Shown one piece after another: positions 17,077 through 26,183 of a stretch of 64,000 nucleotides of DNA (positions are counted from its first letter, which is position 1; every line of letters starts with the position of its first letter). This DNA is from DATGMS01 sp040905145. GTDB taxonomy: Bacteria > Bacteroidota > Bacteroidia > Cytophagales > Cyclobacteriaceae. The position numbers and the translations under genes are program-made. The notes beneath the pieces were generated by a model that saw nothing but the letters and a program-made list of their open reading frames with translations, had not been told where the DNA came from and did not search any database. The stretch is from contig JBBDSC010000202.1 of assembly GCA_040905145.1 (NCBI GenBank), forward strand, positions 1 to 64,000. Reading direction: 5' to 3'.

Positions 17077-18228
17077 ATGAACTTACCCGTCTTCTTTGAT
17101 CCTATATCTGATACACTGATCCGGCAAACCCATGCACATAATTCATTTTTTATTCACATCAACTATCATGGGGAGACCTTTCCGGATTTAAAAGGCATTC
17201 AAATAGCGATCATTGGAATGACTGAAGTCCGTGGCAAAGCGGAAAATGAAAGCATGGAGGAAGCAGCTTCGGTAATTAGAAGAAAACTTTATTTTCTAAA
17301 AAAGGGCCAATCCCATTATAGAATAGCCGACTTGGGTAATCTTCGTCCGGGGATGGACCTTCAGGAAACCTATATGCGTATCCGATCTTTGGGGGAATAC
17401 CTGATGAAGCGGCAAATTCTGCCTATCTATATAGGGGGAACACATGATTTGGATTTTGGGCAATACCTTTCCTATGAGGGGATACAAAAGTTGATCAGCA
17501 TGCTGACAGTGGATTCAAAGATTGATATGGATGATGATGGTGTGCCAAATGATATTCATTCGCAAAATATAATACTCCATCAACCGAATTTTCTGTTTAA
17601 CTATTGTCAATTGGCCTACCAAAGTTTTTTAACAGACAGGGACCTGGTCAATGTGATGGAAAAGCTTTATTTCGATCATGTCAGGTTAGGGCAATTGAGG
17701 GACAATTTCAAGGAAATAGAACCATTGATCAGGAATGCGGATTTGTTGAGCTTTGATGTCTGTGCGATTCAGTCTGCGGATGCACCGGGCGCAGCCGATG
17801 CGCAGCCTTTTGGGCTTACCGCCGAGGAGGCTTGTCAAATTTGCTGGTTTGCAGGCATGAATGAAAAGTTGAGTTCTTTTGGAGTATATGGTTATCAGCC
17901 CTGCTATGATGATCTTAGGAATAAAACAGCCTCTGTAATTGCCACCATGATATGGTATTTTATAGAAGGGTTTTATCATAGGAAGGACAGCTTGTCCTTT
18001 AAAAGTAGTGACTATATTAAATATACTGTTTCCCTGGATTCAAAACCTTCTATATTGTTTTTTTATAAGAGTAAATTGAGCGGTAAATGGTGGATGGAAA
18101 TTCCCAAAGCGGAACAGGAAAAGTTTGACCGGGATACCATTATCCCATGTAGTTATCAGGATTACCTTACGGCGCAAAAAGGCGAAATACCGGAACGGTG
18201 GGTAAACGCTCAATTAAAGTTATATTAG
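17077..18228 (+). CDS. Arginase/agmatinase-fold protein with altered metal site
   Basis: 383-residue protein of the ureohydrolase (arginase, agmatinase, formimidoylglutamase) fold. The motif IGGTHD (H123) is intact. The second motif, normally DAHxD, reads D146-S-K148-I-D150, so the metal-binding His is Lys. The third, normally SFDVDxxDP, reads SFDVCAIQSADAPG with D227 kept and the next metal-binding Asp replaced by C229. With two of about six ligands changed, a normal binuclear Mn centre is doubtful. It may be a one-metal or non-catalytic member, or act on an unknown guanidino/formimino substrate. The cytochrome b5-like and kinase genes follow within 3 nt each, so it probably heads an operon that runs to murQ. 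Confidence 0.75.
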   Translation: MNLPVFFDPISDTLIRQTHAHNSFFIHINYHGETFPDLKGIQIAIIGMTEVRGKAENESMEEAASVIRRKLYFLKKGQSHYRIADLGNLRPGMDLQETYMRIRSLGEYLMKRQILPIYIGGTHDLDFGQYLSYEGIQKLISMLTVDSKIDMDDDGVPNDIHSQNIILHQPNFLFNYCQLAYQSFLTDRDLVNVMEKLYFDHVRLGQLRDNFKEIEPLIRNADLLSFDVCAIQSADAPGAADAQPFGLTAEEACQICWFAGMNEKLSSFGVYGYQPCYDDLRNKTASVIATMIWYFIEGFYHRKDSLSFKSSDYIKYTVSLDSKPSILFFYKSKLSGKWWMEIPKAEQEKFDRDTIIPCSYQDYLTAQKGEIPERWVNAQLKLY

Positions 18229-18231
18229 GAT

Positions 18232-18459
18232 ATGCAATCCATTACCAAACAACAGCTTTCTTTAAGGAATGGTCAGGACAAACCTGAAGTGTGGATTGCT
18301 TTTAAGGGAGTGGTTTACGATGTGAGCTTGTCCAGGCTCTGGCGAAACGGGAAACATTATGAGCATTGGGCAGGGCAGGATTTGACCGAAGAACTGAAGG
18401 AAGCACCGCATAATGAAAATGTATTTGATAAATTTGAAGCCATTGGGAGCTTGATTTAA
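18232..18459 (+). CDS. Mini cytochrome b5-like heme/steroid-binding domain protein
   Basis: 75 residues forming a single cytochrome b5-like domain with no signal peptide or membrane segment. The pattern LSLRNGQDKPEVWIAFKGVV, then YDVSLSRLW, then HYEHWAGQDLTEELKEAPH is typical of the small bacterial b5 group. The candidate axial heme histidines lie in YEHWAG and EAPHN. It begins 3 nt after the arginase-like gene stop and ends 2 nt before the next start, so all three are very likely one operon. A soluble electron-transfer or heme/sterol-binding role is possible; the partner is unknown. Confidence 0.75.
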   Translation: MQSITKQQLSLRNGQDKPEVWIAFKGVVYDVSLSRLWRNGKHYEHWAGQDLTEELKEAPHNENVFDKFEAIGSLI

Positions 18460-18461
18460 AA

Positions 18462-19304
18462 ATGATTTTAATAGCAGATAGTGGATCGAGTAAGACAGAC
18501 TGGAGGATCATCAATGACCAAGGGGAGGTAAGCCAGTTCCGCTCCGTAGGGTTTAATCCCTATTATCAAACAGCAGAACAAATGGAAGCTGGAATGCGGA
18601 CCAATGATTTATTGGACCTGCAAGGAAAGATTGACCAAGTTTTCTTTTACGGGGCAGGCTGTACTTCCGAAAAAAACAAAATAGCAGTGGCACAAACGCT
18701 AAAGCTTTTTTTTGAAAAAGCTACAGTTGATGTGGACCATGATCTAATGGCTTCTGCAAGAGCTACCTGTGGCCATCAGGCAGGCATAGCCTGTATCTTG
18801 GGGACTGGCAGCAACAGCGGTGATTATGATGGGGAAAAAATCATTTCCAATAGGCCTTCACCTGGATACTTGCTTGGAGATGAAGGCGGGGGATCTTATA
18901 TCGGAAAGCATTTTCTTCAGGATTTTATCTATGAAGATATGCCATCGCACATCAGGAGACAGGTCATTGAAGAATTTCAGATCAGCAACCTGATCATTCA
19001 GGAAAATGTCTATCAGAAGCCATTTCCCAATCGATACATGGCAAGTTTTTGTAATTTTATAACTCAGTACAAAGGGGATCCCTATTGTTACCTGCTTTAT
19101 TATAATGGTTTCCAGGACTTTTTTAAACGTCATGTCATGCGTTATGAAGATTATCAGTTAAAGCCGGTTAATTTTGTGGGTTCCATTGCCTTTTTTAATA
19201 GTGATATTTTAAGGAAAGTAGCGGCAGATTTGGATATTAAGGTAAATATCATCTTGGAAAGTCCGATAGCAGGGTTAACGCTTTATCATAAGGAAAAACT
19301 ATGA
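18462..19304 (+). CDS. N-acetylglucosamine/N-acetylmuramic acid kinase (BadF/BcrA ATPase family)
   Basis: 280-residue sugar kinase of the acetate-kinase/Hsp70/actin fold. ADSGSSKTDWRI (5-16) is the first phosphate loop, ILGTGSNSGDY the second, and LGDEGGGSYIGKHFL the BadF/GlcNAc-kinase signature. Its frame overlaps murQ by 4 nt (ATGA at 19301-19304). MurQ cleaves MurNAc-6-phosphate, so a kinase that phosphorylates MurNAc and GlcNAc, as in clostridial MurK, fits the pairing. Plain GlcNAc kinase is the alternative; sequence alone cannot separate them. Confidence 0.85.
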   Translation: MILIADSGSSKTDWRIINDQGEVSQFRSVGFNPYYQTAEQMEAGMRTNDLLDLQGKIDQVFFYGAGCTSEKNKIAVAQTLKLFFEKATVDVDHDLMASARATCGHQAGIACILGTGSNSGDYDGEKIISNRPSPGYLLGDEGGGSYIGKHFLQDFIYEDMPSHIRRQVIEEFQISNLIIQENVYQKPFPNRYMASFCNFITQYKGDPYCYLLYYNGFQDFFKRHVMRYEDYQLKPVNFVGSIAFFNSDILRKVAADLDIKVNIILESPIAGLTLYHKEKL

Positions 19305-20122
19305 GTACCACAGAAAGCAGTTCGTTTTACGATCACCTGGAAAGCATGAGCACCAGGGAGCTGATTACCAACATCAATAAAGAGGACCAATCGGTAGCCT
19401 TGGCCGTGGAAAATTCTTTACCTCAAATAGAAGCATTAATAGAAGCTATTGTACCTGCCATGCAAAAAGGGGGAAGGTTGTTTTATATTGGTGCAGGTAC
19501 CAGTGGACGGCTGGGGATATTGGATGCTTCAGAATGTCCGCCCACTTACGGAGTCCCGTACGATATGGTCATCGGCATTATTGCAGGAGGAGATCAAGCC
19601 ATTAGGAAAGCCGTGGAAAATGCTGAGGATGATTTTGGCGGAGCCTGGAAAGATTTGCTGCGATTTGGAGTGAATAAAAAGGACATGGTTATCGGGATCG
19701 CTGCCTCAGGTACAACTCCATATGTCATTGGAGGGGTTAAAGATGCCAAGCAGGAAGGCTTGATCACTGGCTGCATCACTTGTAATGCCCAGAGTCCTTT
19801 GGGAATAAAGGTGGACTTTCCTGTAGAAGTAGTCGTGGGTCCTGAATTTGTAACAGGAAGCACCCGAATGAAAGCAGGCACTGCGCAGAAACTTGTTCTT
19901 AATATGATCTCAACCAGTGTAATGATAAAGTTGGGCAAAGTAAAAGGCAATAAAATGGTAGACATGCAGCTTTCCAATGAAAAGCTGGTAAAAAGGGGCA
20001 CAAAGATGATCATGGACGCCACAGGAATAGAAAAGGAACAAGCTAAAGAATTGTTAATCACATATGGCTCGGTCAGGGCAGCGGTAGAGGCTTTTCAAAA
20101 AAAGCTTTCCAGTAACTCCTAA
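19301..20122 (+). CDS. murQ: N-acetylmuramic acid 6-phosphate etherase
   Basis: Cleaves the lactyl ether of MurNAc-6-phosphate to give GlcNAc-6-phosphate and D-lactate, a cell-wall recycling step in the cytosol. The 273-residue protein has the SIS fold with FYIGAGTSGRLGILDASECP (its Glu is the expected catalytic residue) and GIAASGTTPYVIGGV, then GPEFVTGSTRMKAGTAQKLV. Length and motifs are normal. Translation is coupled to the upstream kinase through a 4-nt overlap. Confidence 0.95.
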   Translation: MSTTESSSFYDHLESMSTRELITNINKEDQSVALAVENSLPQIEALIEAIVPAMQKGGRLFYIGAGTSGRLGILDASECPPTYGVPYDMVIGIIAGGDQAIRKAVENAEDDFGGAWKDLLRFGVNKKDMVIGIAASGTTPYVIGGVKDAKQEGLITGCITCNAQSPLGIKVDFPVEVVVGPEFVTGSTRMKAGTAQKLVLNMISTSVMIKLGKVKGNKMVDMQLSNEKLVKRGTKMIMDATGIEKEQAKELLITYGSVRAAVEAFQKKLSSNS

Positions 20123-20179
20123 GTTGTACGGCCTATTATTTGTACCTAATCAGTAAGATCTGAGATTTGATAGTCATTG

Positions 20180-20232
20180 GTGGTTTAAAAAAAAGAATTT
20201 AACCACGGATGCGCACAGATTTACACAGATTT
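20180..20232. repeat. Relic of the CACAGATT-type inverted repeat
   Basis: GTGGTTTAAA (20180-20189) and TTTAACCAC (20198-20206) form a short stem, followed by GCACAGATTTACACAGATT. The CACAGATT words and the ACCAC end match the better-preserved palindrome at 33718-33789, so this looks like a decayed copy of the same element. Confidence 0.4.
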
Positions 20233-20315
20233 ATAATTAAAGGCTATTGTGAGAATTTGGATAATAGGCATGGTATTGGCGCAATTTATTGTCGTCACCA
20301 TTGAAAAGAAATCCT

Positions 20316-21029
20316 ATGAAATTCCTGTCCCTTTCTTGTGCCTGGCAAAATATAGTCCTCGTAAATTACAGGATAGATCCGAACATATTGACCCCTTACC
20401 TTCCACGCCATACCTATCTTGACCTTTATGAAGGAGAATGTTTGATCAGCATTGTCGGTTTTCTGTTTAAAGATGTACGCATTATGGGAATCCCCTTGCC
20501 TTATCACCAGCTTTTTGAGGAGTTTAATCTCCGGTTTTATGTGGTCCATAAGAATAAAGGTGAAACAAAAAGGGGAGTGGTCTTCTTAAGGGAATTTGCG
20601 CCTAATTCAGGAATTACTCTTGCTGCCAATGCTTTTGCCCGTGAGAAATATCGAAAGTATGCGATGAAACATACTATAGAGAGATTGGATAAAATGGTTT
20701 CCGCCTCCTATTCTTTTGAAGTGAAGGATCATTGGAACAGGGTCAGCGCAAAGGCGGAAGCTTTGGAGCGGGAAATACTTCCTGGCAGCCTTGAAGATTT
20801 TATCGCTGAGCATTATTATGGGTATAATAAATGGTATGGGAACAGAACCATGGAAATCAAATTAAAGCGCCCTGCCTGGAAATATCAGAAACTATTGTCT
20901 TTTGATGTGGATTGCAGGTTTGAAGATTTTTATCCACCGCAATTTCTCCCGTTCCTTTATGAGGAGCCTCACTCCGTACAATTTATCACCGGGTCACCTG
21001 TTGATATGATGCCTTCGCGCATTTTTTAG
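20316..21029 (+). CDS. DUF2071 (YqjF-like) family protein
   Basis: 237 residues from the ATG at 20316; a TTG nine codons upstream is a less likely start. The family pattern is clear: LSCAWQNIVLVNYRIDPNIL near the N-terminus, then PYLPRHTYLDLYEGECLISI, VGFLFKDVRIMGIPLP and a C-terminal EEPHSVQFITGSPVDMMPSR. DUF2071 proteins have an acetoacetate-decarboxylase-like fold, with no settled function. The next gene starts directly after its stop codon (TAG-ATG), so the two are co-transcribed. Confidence 0.8.
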   Translation: MKFLSLSCAWQNIVLVNYRIDPNILTPYLPRHTYLDLYEGECLISIVGFLFKDVRIMGIPLPYHQLFEEFNLRFYVVHKNKGETKRGVVFLREFAPNSGITLAANAFAREKYRKYAMKHTIERLDKMVSASYSFEVKDHWNRVSAKAEALEREILPGSLEDFIAEHYYGYNKWYGNRTMEIKLKRPAWKYQKLLSFDVDCRFEDFYPPQFLPFLYEEPHSVQFITGSPVDMMPSRIF

Positions 21030-21644
21030 ATGGGAGATAACCCGGTTCCTTGGAATGATTTTTGGGCTATATTTTATATGGACTTTCTGCTCAGATTAAA
21101 ACATTGGCAAATTTTCCTACTTGTTGTAGGGATACCTTTTGTTGTTCAATTTATCCAAAATATTTGGATCATCACTTCCGGTTCTGGGAAAGAACCGGAA
21201 GTTCCCTATCCTAGCCCTTTAGGGCTAATATTAATCATTCCCTTGTTGATCTATTTTTTGTGGATAGGTCAGGTAGGTAAGAAGTTCAGCAAAAATGAAG
21301 AATCACCCCCGATGAAAACAAAGAAGTTTCTGATAAGCCTATGGATTTCTTGCATAAGTAATATTTTCCTTCTTGTCTATTTTTGGTCTTATCCCCGAAA
21401 CCTTGATCGTGTTGAGGGTGAAGAAGTGATACCCATTATAATGATTGCCCTTATCGTGTTTATTGCTTTATTGACTTTGTTTCACTGTCTTAGCTTTATG
21501 GCGAAGGCAATCGTTCAGCTGGAAAGAGGAAGGAAGGTAACTTCTTCGGAATTTTTCAGTGAGTTTGTCATGGCTGTTATATTGCCCATTGGCATTTGGC
21601 TTTTGCAGCCCAGGATCAACCAACTGGAAAAAGAAAAGACTTAA
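21030..21644 (+). CDS. Uncharacterised multi-pass membrane protein
   Basis: 204 residues with about five hydrophobic segments: around 25-46 (WQIFLLVVGIPFVVQFI), 64-83 (LGLILIIPLLIYFLW), 103-121 (FLISLWISCISNIFLLVYF), 135-160 (IIMIALIVFIALLTLF) and 182-196. I recognise no family. The start codon abuts the stop of the DUF2071 gene, so they share a transcript. Confidence 0.6.
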   Translation: MGDNPVPWNDFWAIFYMDFLLRLKHWQIFLLVVGIPFVVQFIQNIWIITSGSGKEPEVPYPSPLGLILIIPLLIYFLWIGQVGKKFSKNEESPPMKTKKFLISLWISCISNIFLLVYFWSYPRNLDRVEGEEVIPIIMIALIVFIALLTLFHCLSFMAKAIVQLERGRKVTSSEFFSEFVMAVILPIGIWLLQPRINQLEKEKT

Positions 21645-21749
21645 AATTTTAAAATATGCTGACAGTTCAAGGTGAAAAGATGCTTTTTCAGTCAAGGTCA
21701 GAGATGTCCAAAGTCTTGGACAATGCCACTTTTTAACTATTTTTGTGCT

Positions 21750-23216
21750 ATGGCAAGAAATGAACAAGCGCAGGAAATCGCTCAATTAAAAGATATTGTA
21801 TCCCATGCCAAAGAGTATGGATTTATTTATCCCTCTTCAGAGATCTATGATGGGCTTCAAGCGGTCTATGATTATGGGGCTTATGGGGTGGAATTAAAAA
21901 ACAACCTGAAGCGGCTATGGTGGGAATCCATGACCCGGTTAAATGATAATATCGTGGGAATAGATGCCGCTATTTTTATGCATCCTACCACTTGGAAAGC
22001 TTCCGGCCATGTGGACAGCTTTAACGATCCGATGATCGATAACAAAGACAGTAAAAAAAGGTACAGGGCCGATGTCCTGATAGAAGATAAAGCGGCGGCC
22101 TATGAAATGGCAGGAGATGATGGCCGTGCAAAAGCCTTGTTGGCTGAAATGGTCAGGTTTTTGGAAGCGGAAGATTTTCCTGCAATAAGGGAATTGATCA
22201 TCCGGGAAAATATTATTTGTTCTGTTTCAGGCACTACCAATTGGACGGAAGTACGGCAATTTAACCTGATGTTTGGAACCCAGATAGGTTCGGTGGCGGA
22301 AGAGGCGACGACGGTTTATCTGAGGCCTGAAACTGCCCAAGGGATTTTTGTAAATTTCCTGAATGTTCAGAAATCGGCGAGGATGAAAGTCCCTTTTGGG
22401 ATTGCCCAGATAGGCAAAGCTTTCAGGAACGAAATTGTGGCTCGGCAGTTTATCTTCCGAATGCGGGAATTTGAACAAATGGAAATGCAATTTTTTGTCC
22501 GTCCCGGCACAGAAATGGAATGGTACAAGCAATGGGCGGATAAGCGGGTAAACTGGCATGGTGCCTTGGGTATTCCCGAAGCCAAAATCCGAAGACATGA
22601 CCATGATAAGTTGGCGCATTATGCCAATGCCGCTTTGGACATTGAATATGGTTTCCCTTTTGGTTTTAAAGAAGTGGAGGGAATCCATTCCCGTACGGAT
22701 TTTGATCTCAAAAAACACCAGGAATTTTCCAAAAAGAAGCAGCAGTATTTTGATCCCGAAATCAACCAAAATTACATCCCCTATGTGGTAGAAACCTCCA
22801 TAGGACTTGACAGATTGTTTTTGATGATTTTATGCAATGCCTTTACAGAAGAAGAATCGGAAGGCAAGTCCAGGACCTACTTGAAACTCCATCCGGCTAT
22901 TGCTCCGGTGAAAGCAGCCATTTTGCCCTTGACCAAAAAAGACGGGTTGCCGGAAAAAGGGAGGGAAATTTTCGATAGCTTGAAGGTGGATTTCAATATC
23001 ATTTATGAAGAATCTACATCTATCGGCAAGAGGTATACCAGACAGGATCTTATCGGGACACCTTATTGCATAGCCGTGGATCATCAGACTTTGGAGGACA
23101 ATACTGTTACCATACGCCAAAGGGATAATACTGAGCAAGAACGGGTGCCCATAGATGAACTTTCAAATAGGTTGGCTGAAGCGACCAGCTTTAAAAGAAT
23201 CTTTGAAAAATTATAG
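21750..23216 (+). CDS. glyS: Glycine--tRNA ligase
   Basis: Class II aminoacyl-tRNA synthetase that charges tRNA-Gly; this is the single-chain dimeric type and not the enterobacterial alpha2beta2 GlyQS. I place the start at the ATG at 21750 (MARNEQAQ), giving 488 residues; the frame is open from a GTG at 21672 but those codons are not family-like. Landmarks are YGFIYPSSEIYDGLQAVYDY, FNLMFGTQIG, LRPETAQGIFVNF, the motif 2 region FRNEIVARQFIFRMREFEQM and PYVVETSIGLDRLFL (motif 3), followed by the anticodon-binding domain. Convergent with the transglycosylase gene, 46 nt away. Confidence 0.94.
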   Translation: MARNEQAQEIAQLKDIVSHAKEYGFIYPSSEIYDGLQAVYDYGAYGVELKNNLKRLWWESMTRLNDNIVGIDAAIFMHPTTWKASGHVDSFNDPMIDNKDSKKRYRADVLIEDKAAAYEMAGDDGRAKALLAEMVRFLEAEDFPAIRELIIRENIICSVSGTTNWTEVRQFNLMFGTQIGSVAEEATTVYLRPETAQGIFVNFLNVQKSARMKVPFGIAQIGKAFRNEIVARQFIFRMREFEQMEMQFFVRPGTEMEWYKQWADKRVNWHGALGIPEAKIRRHDHDKLAHYANAALDIEYGFPFGFKEVEGIHSRTDFDLKKHQEFSKKKQQYFDPEINQNYIPYVVETSIGLDRLFLMILCNAFTEEESEGKSRTYLKLHPAIAPVKAAILPLTKKDGLPEKGREIFDSLKVDFNIIYEESTSIGKRYTRQDLIGTPYCIAVDHQTLEDNTVTIRQRDNTEQERVPIDELSNRLAEATSFKRIFEKL

Positions 23217-23262
23217 AGAATTTATTTCCAGGTTTGCGTCAGACCCATTAGGGAAAATTAAT

Positions 23263-24651
23263 CTATGGCTGTACCAGCACCCGATAAGATTCGTAAAGGC
23301 TGATTACATCCCGGACATAAGCTACCGTCACATGACCTTTCGCATAGCCGCTTTTCACTACGGGATCCCTGTAAAATTCCGGTTGGGATTTCCTTTCCAG
23401 GAAATAAGCCACATTGGCCCAAAGTTTGGTGTCCTTCCCGAACTTTAATGTTAACCTCCAAGCATCCTCTACATGCCCGTGGCCTACATTATAAGAAGCT
23501 AAAATAAACTTGATTCTTTCATTGGATTCAGGAATCCTTTCTCTCCAAAATTTATCCAGGTATTTTAAGAATTGAACTCCTGCCATTAAGCTTTGGGAAG
23601 GATCATTGGCATTAGAGACATCAAACCTCTCCAAAGTCACAGGCATCAACTGAAGTAATCCCTGTGCTCCTGCATAAGAGATTGCCGTATTATCAAATCT
23701 TGATTCTTTGTAGACCAATGCTGCCAGTAACCTCCAATCCCATCCCAGCTCATTGGCTCCTTTTTGGATGATATCATCATAAATGGAAATCCTGTCTCCT
23801 GAGATAGAGGAAAAGGCACTGGTATTCCGGAAATAACTGTTCTTTTTATTTGTGAAATATTTCCCATATAAAATGGCAAAATAGGCAGATTCCTTAGCTT
23901 CTTCTATCCAATTATTAATTTCTTTGAGCAAGTCTGGGGCATTTTTTCTTACCGCCCATCCCACAGCGGAGGGTTCACTTATTTGTAAGTTTACATCAAT
24001 GTTTTCGTAATAGGTAGCATTAACCAATGCAATATCATTATCTACTATGGTATAATCTATTTCACCTGAAGCGACCCTACTGACCAAGTTTTCTAAAGTT
24101 TCATTTTCCTCCAAGACATACAGCTTAAGGTTGAGTGAATCCTGAAGAGACTCAAGCTGTTCTTTGTAGATGGAACTGCTCCTGATATGGATCGTTTTAT
24201 TGTCCAGTTCTGATAGATCTGCCAAGATCTCGCCCCCAGTTCTTTGAACAAGGACCGTACTTAAGTTATTGGTTGAATTGGTAAAATTGGCATATTGTTT
24301 TCTTACTTCAGAGACCTCAAGGTTCATGGCGATAATATCTGCATTTCCTTGGTTGAGGAATTTAAACGCTTCTTCAATATCATCGGTAATAACCAATCTC
24401 AATTGTACATCTAGCCGATTGGAAAGGTCTCTGAGCATTTCATATTCATAACCCATTCTTCTCCCCCTGTAGATGTAATAACTGGTGGAAGAATTGTCAA
24501 CAATGGCCCTAATCGTGCCCCTTTTTTTTATATTTTCCAAGTCAATCTGCGCTGGAAATTCCCAAAATTCAACTTCATCCTGTTCTTTTCCATCCTTACA
24601 GGAAATGGTTAAAATAACCATGACTAAAATCAAAGAAAGATTTTTTCTCAT
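23263..24651 (-). CDS. MltF-like membrane-bound lytic murein transglycosylase lipoprotein
   Basis: 462 residues. The signal peptide ends in LTISC, a lipobox. Residues about 40-265 form a periplasmic solute-binding (SBP_bac_3-like) domain, starting near IKKRGTIRAIVDNSSTS, YRGRRMGYEYEML. The C-terminal SLT domain contains ALVYKESRFDNTAISYAGAQ, then GLLQLMP, with the catalytic Glu at about 315. This two-domain plan is that of MltF, which cleaves peptidoglycan and in which the binding domain modulates the activity. It probably sits on the outer membrane facing the periplasm. Together with murQ it gives a cell-wall turnover theme to this part, though the genes are on opposite strands. Confidence 0.9.
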   Translation of the reverse strand: MRKNLSLILVMVILTISCKDGKEQDEVEFWEFPAQIDLENIKKRGTIRAIVDNSSTSYYIYRGRRMGYEYEMLRDLSNRLDVQLRLVITDDIEEAFKFLNQGNADIIAMNLEVSEVRKQYANFTNSTNNLSTVLVQRTGGEILADLSELDNKTIHIRSSSIYKEQLESLQDSLNLKLYVLEENETLENLVSRVASGEIDYTIVDNDIALVNATYYENIDVNLQISEPSAVGWAVRKNAPDLLKEINNWIEEAKESAYFAILYGKYFTNKKNSYFRNTSAFSSISGDRISIYDDIIQKGANELGWDWRLLAALVYKESRFDNTAISYAGAQGLLQLMPVTLERFDVSNANDPSQSLMAGVQFLKYLDKFWRERIPESNERIKFILASYNVGHGHVEDAWRLTLKFGKDTKLWANVAYFLERKSQPEFYRDPVVKSGYAKGHVTVAYVRDVISLYESYRVLVQP

Positions 24652-24787
24652 AGATTTTTGCTAAAAGAGGTGTTTTTAGCCCATTAGTAATAATCAATGA
24701 TACCAATATTATCCGACTTCTACAATAAAGGTTTTTTTAAGTGCTTGGATAATTACCTATATTCAGGTTAAATTACCTTTTTAATCC

Positions 24788-25939
24788 ATGAAAAATCACC
24801 ACCAAATCCTTTCCAAACTACCCCATGTTGGTACTACCATCTTCACGGTGATGTCAAAACTGGGAACGGACAATGGAGCCATCAACCTTTCCCAAGGCTT
24901 TCCCAGCTTCGATTGCTCTCCGGAGCTGACAAGTCTGATCCATCAATACATGAAAAAGGGCTATAACCAATATGCACCCATGACCGGAGTACCTGTTCTC
25001 CGGGAAAAGGTAGCAGAAAAAACAGAAAGCCTGTATGGCATCAACTATCATCCAGAAGAGGAAGTGACAATTACCACAGGGGCTACAGAGGCCATTTTTT
25101 CGGCCATCACGACCATTGTCCGTCCAGGAGACGAGGTGATTGTCTTCGAGCCCGCATATGACAGCTATGTTCCTGCTATTGAGCTCAATGGAGGTTTGCC
25201 GATCTTTATTACCTTGCAGCCTCCTTTTACCATTGATTGGGAGATAGTAAAGCAAAAAATCAACCCAAAAACAAGACTAATTATAGTCAATACCCCACAT
25301 AATCCCTCTGGGAGTATGCTCTCCAGGAATGACCTGAATTCCTTGGCGGAATTGGTACGGGACACTAATATCCTTTTGGTAAGTGATGAAGTCTATGAAC
25401 ATATTACCTTTGATGGGCACGAACATCTTTCCCTCATGATGCATCCGGTATTGAGGGAAAGGACATTTATTTGTAACTCTTTTGGCAAAACTTTCCATAT
25501 CACAGGGTGGAAAGTCGGTTATTGCCTGGCACCAAAAGAGTTGACCAAGGAGTTCCGGAAAATCCATCAATTCGTAACCTTCAGTGTAGTCACCCCCATA
25601 CAGCATGCGTTGGCAGACTTCTTGAATAAGCCGGACCATTATTTATCTCTCCCGAGCTTTTATCAGCAGAAACGGGATCGGTTTTTAGCAGCCATCCGTT
25701 CTTCCAAATTCACTTATACCCCTGCTCAAGGGAGTTTTTTTCAGATTCTCTCTTATCCATCCATAAGCCGGGAAAATGATTACAACCTGGCAGTGAGGTT
25801 AACCAAAGAAATAGGGGTAGCCTCTATTCCCGTATCCGCCTTTTACCATCAAAAAAACGATTACAAGCTTCTCAGGTTTTGTTTTGCAAAGTCGGATGAG
25901 GAATTGGATAAAGCAGGGGAGATTTTATGCAGGTTATAG
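24788..25939 (+). CDS. Methionine aminotransferase / kynurenine-oxoglutarate transaminase-like (YbdL family)
   Basis: PLP-dependent class I/II aminotransferase of 383 residues, closest in pattern to E. coli YbdL. INLSQGFPSFDCSPEL and YNQYAPMTGVPVLREKVA mark the N-terminal region. NTPHNPSGSML and SDEVYEHITFDG hold the PLP-contacting residues, and K234 in NSFGKTFHITGWKVGY is the Schiff-base lysine. The family uses methionine and aromatic amino acids with a 2-oxo acid acceptor. In many Bacteroidota an omega-amidase gene accompanies it, but none is next to it here. Confidence 0.88.
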   Translation: MKNHHQILSKLPHVGTTIFTVMSKLGTDNGAINLSQGFPSFDCSPELTSLIHQYMKKGYNQYAPMTGVPVLREKVAEKTESLYGINYHPEEEVTITTGATEAIFSAITTIVRPGDEVIVFEPAYDSYVPAIELNGGLPIFITLQPPFTIDWEIVKQKINPKTRLIIVNTPHNPSGSMLSRNDLNSLAELVRDTNILLVSDEVYEHITFDGHEHLSLMMHPVLRERTFICNSFGKTFHITGWKVGYCLAPKELTKEFRKIHQFVTFSVVTPIQHALADFLNKPDHYLSLPSFYQQKRDRFLAAIRSSKFTYTPAQGSFFQILSYPSISRENDYNLAVRLTKEIGVASIPVSAFYHQKNDYKLLRFCFAKSDEELDKAGEILCRL

Positions 25940-25998
25940 CTGGGATGAATGTTTAGCGGGTTTTCCCCGATAAGGCGGGACAGGCATATGCCAAAAAG

Positions 25999-26060
25999 TT
26001 AACCACAAGGATCACGAAGGTTTGCACTAAGTTCCCAAAGTTTTCTTTGTGTTACTTGAG
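25999..26060. repeat. Decayed AACCACAAGG / CTTTGTG-type inverted repeat
   Basis: TTAACCACAAGG, ATCACGAAGG, then CAAAG (26036-26040), TTTT, CTTTG (26045-26049), TGTTACTTGAG. Half-palindromic and purine-biased words suggest a worn copy of a dispersed repeat. The 25940-26183 interval contains no gene. Confidence 0.35.
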
Positions 26061-26183
26061 CAATTCTTGGCTTGTGCCAAAAAAAGTGGGCCATTAAGGT
26101 ACCTGGGAGACAGAAAGAGAATTCCTGGGGACATTAGGCATTGCCATTGAAGGTAAGTGCTTACGTAACAGGAGACGGCATGC

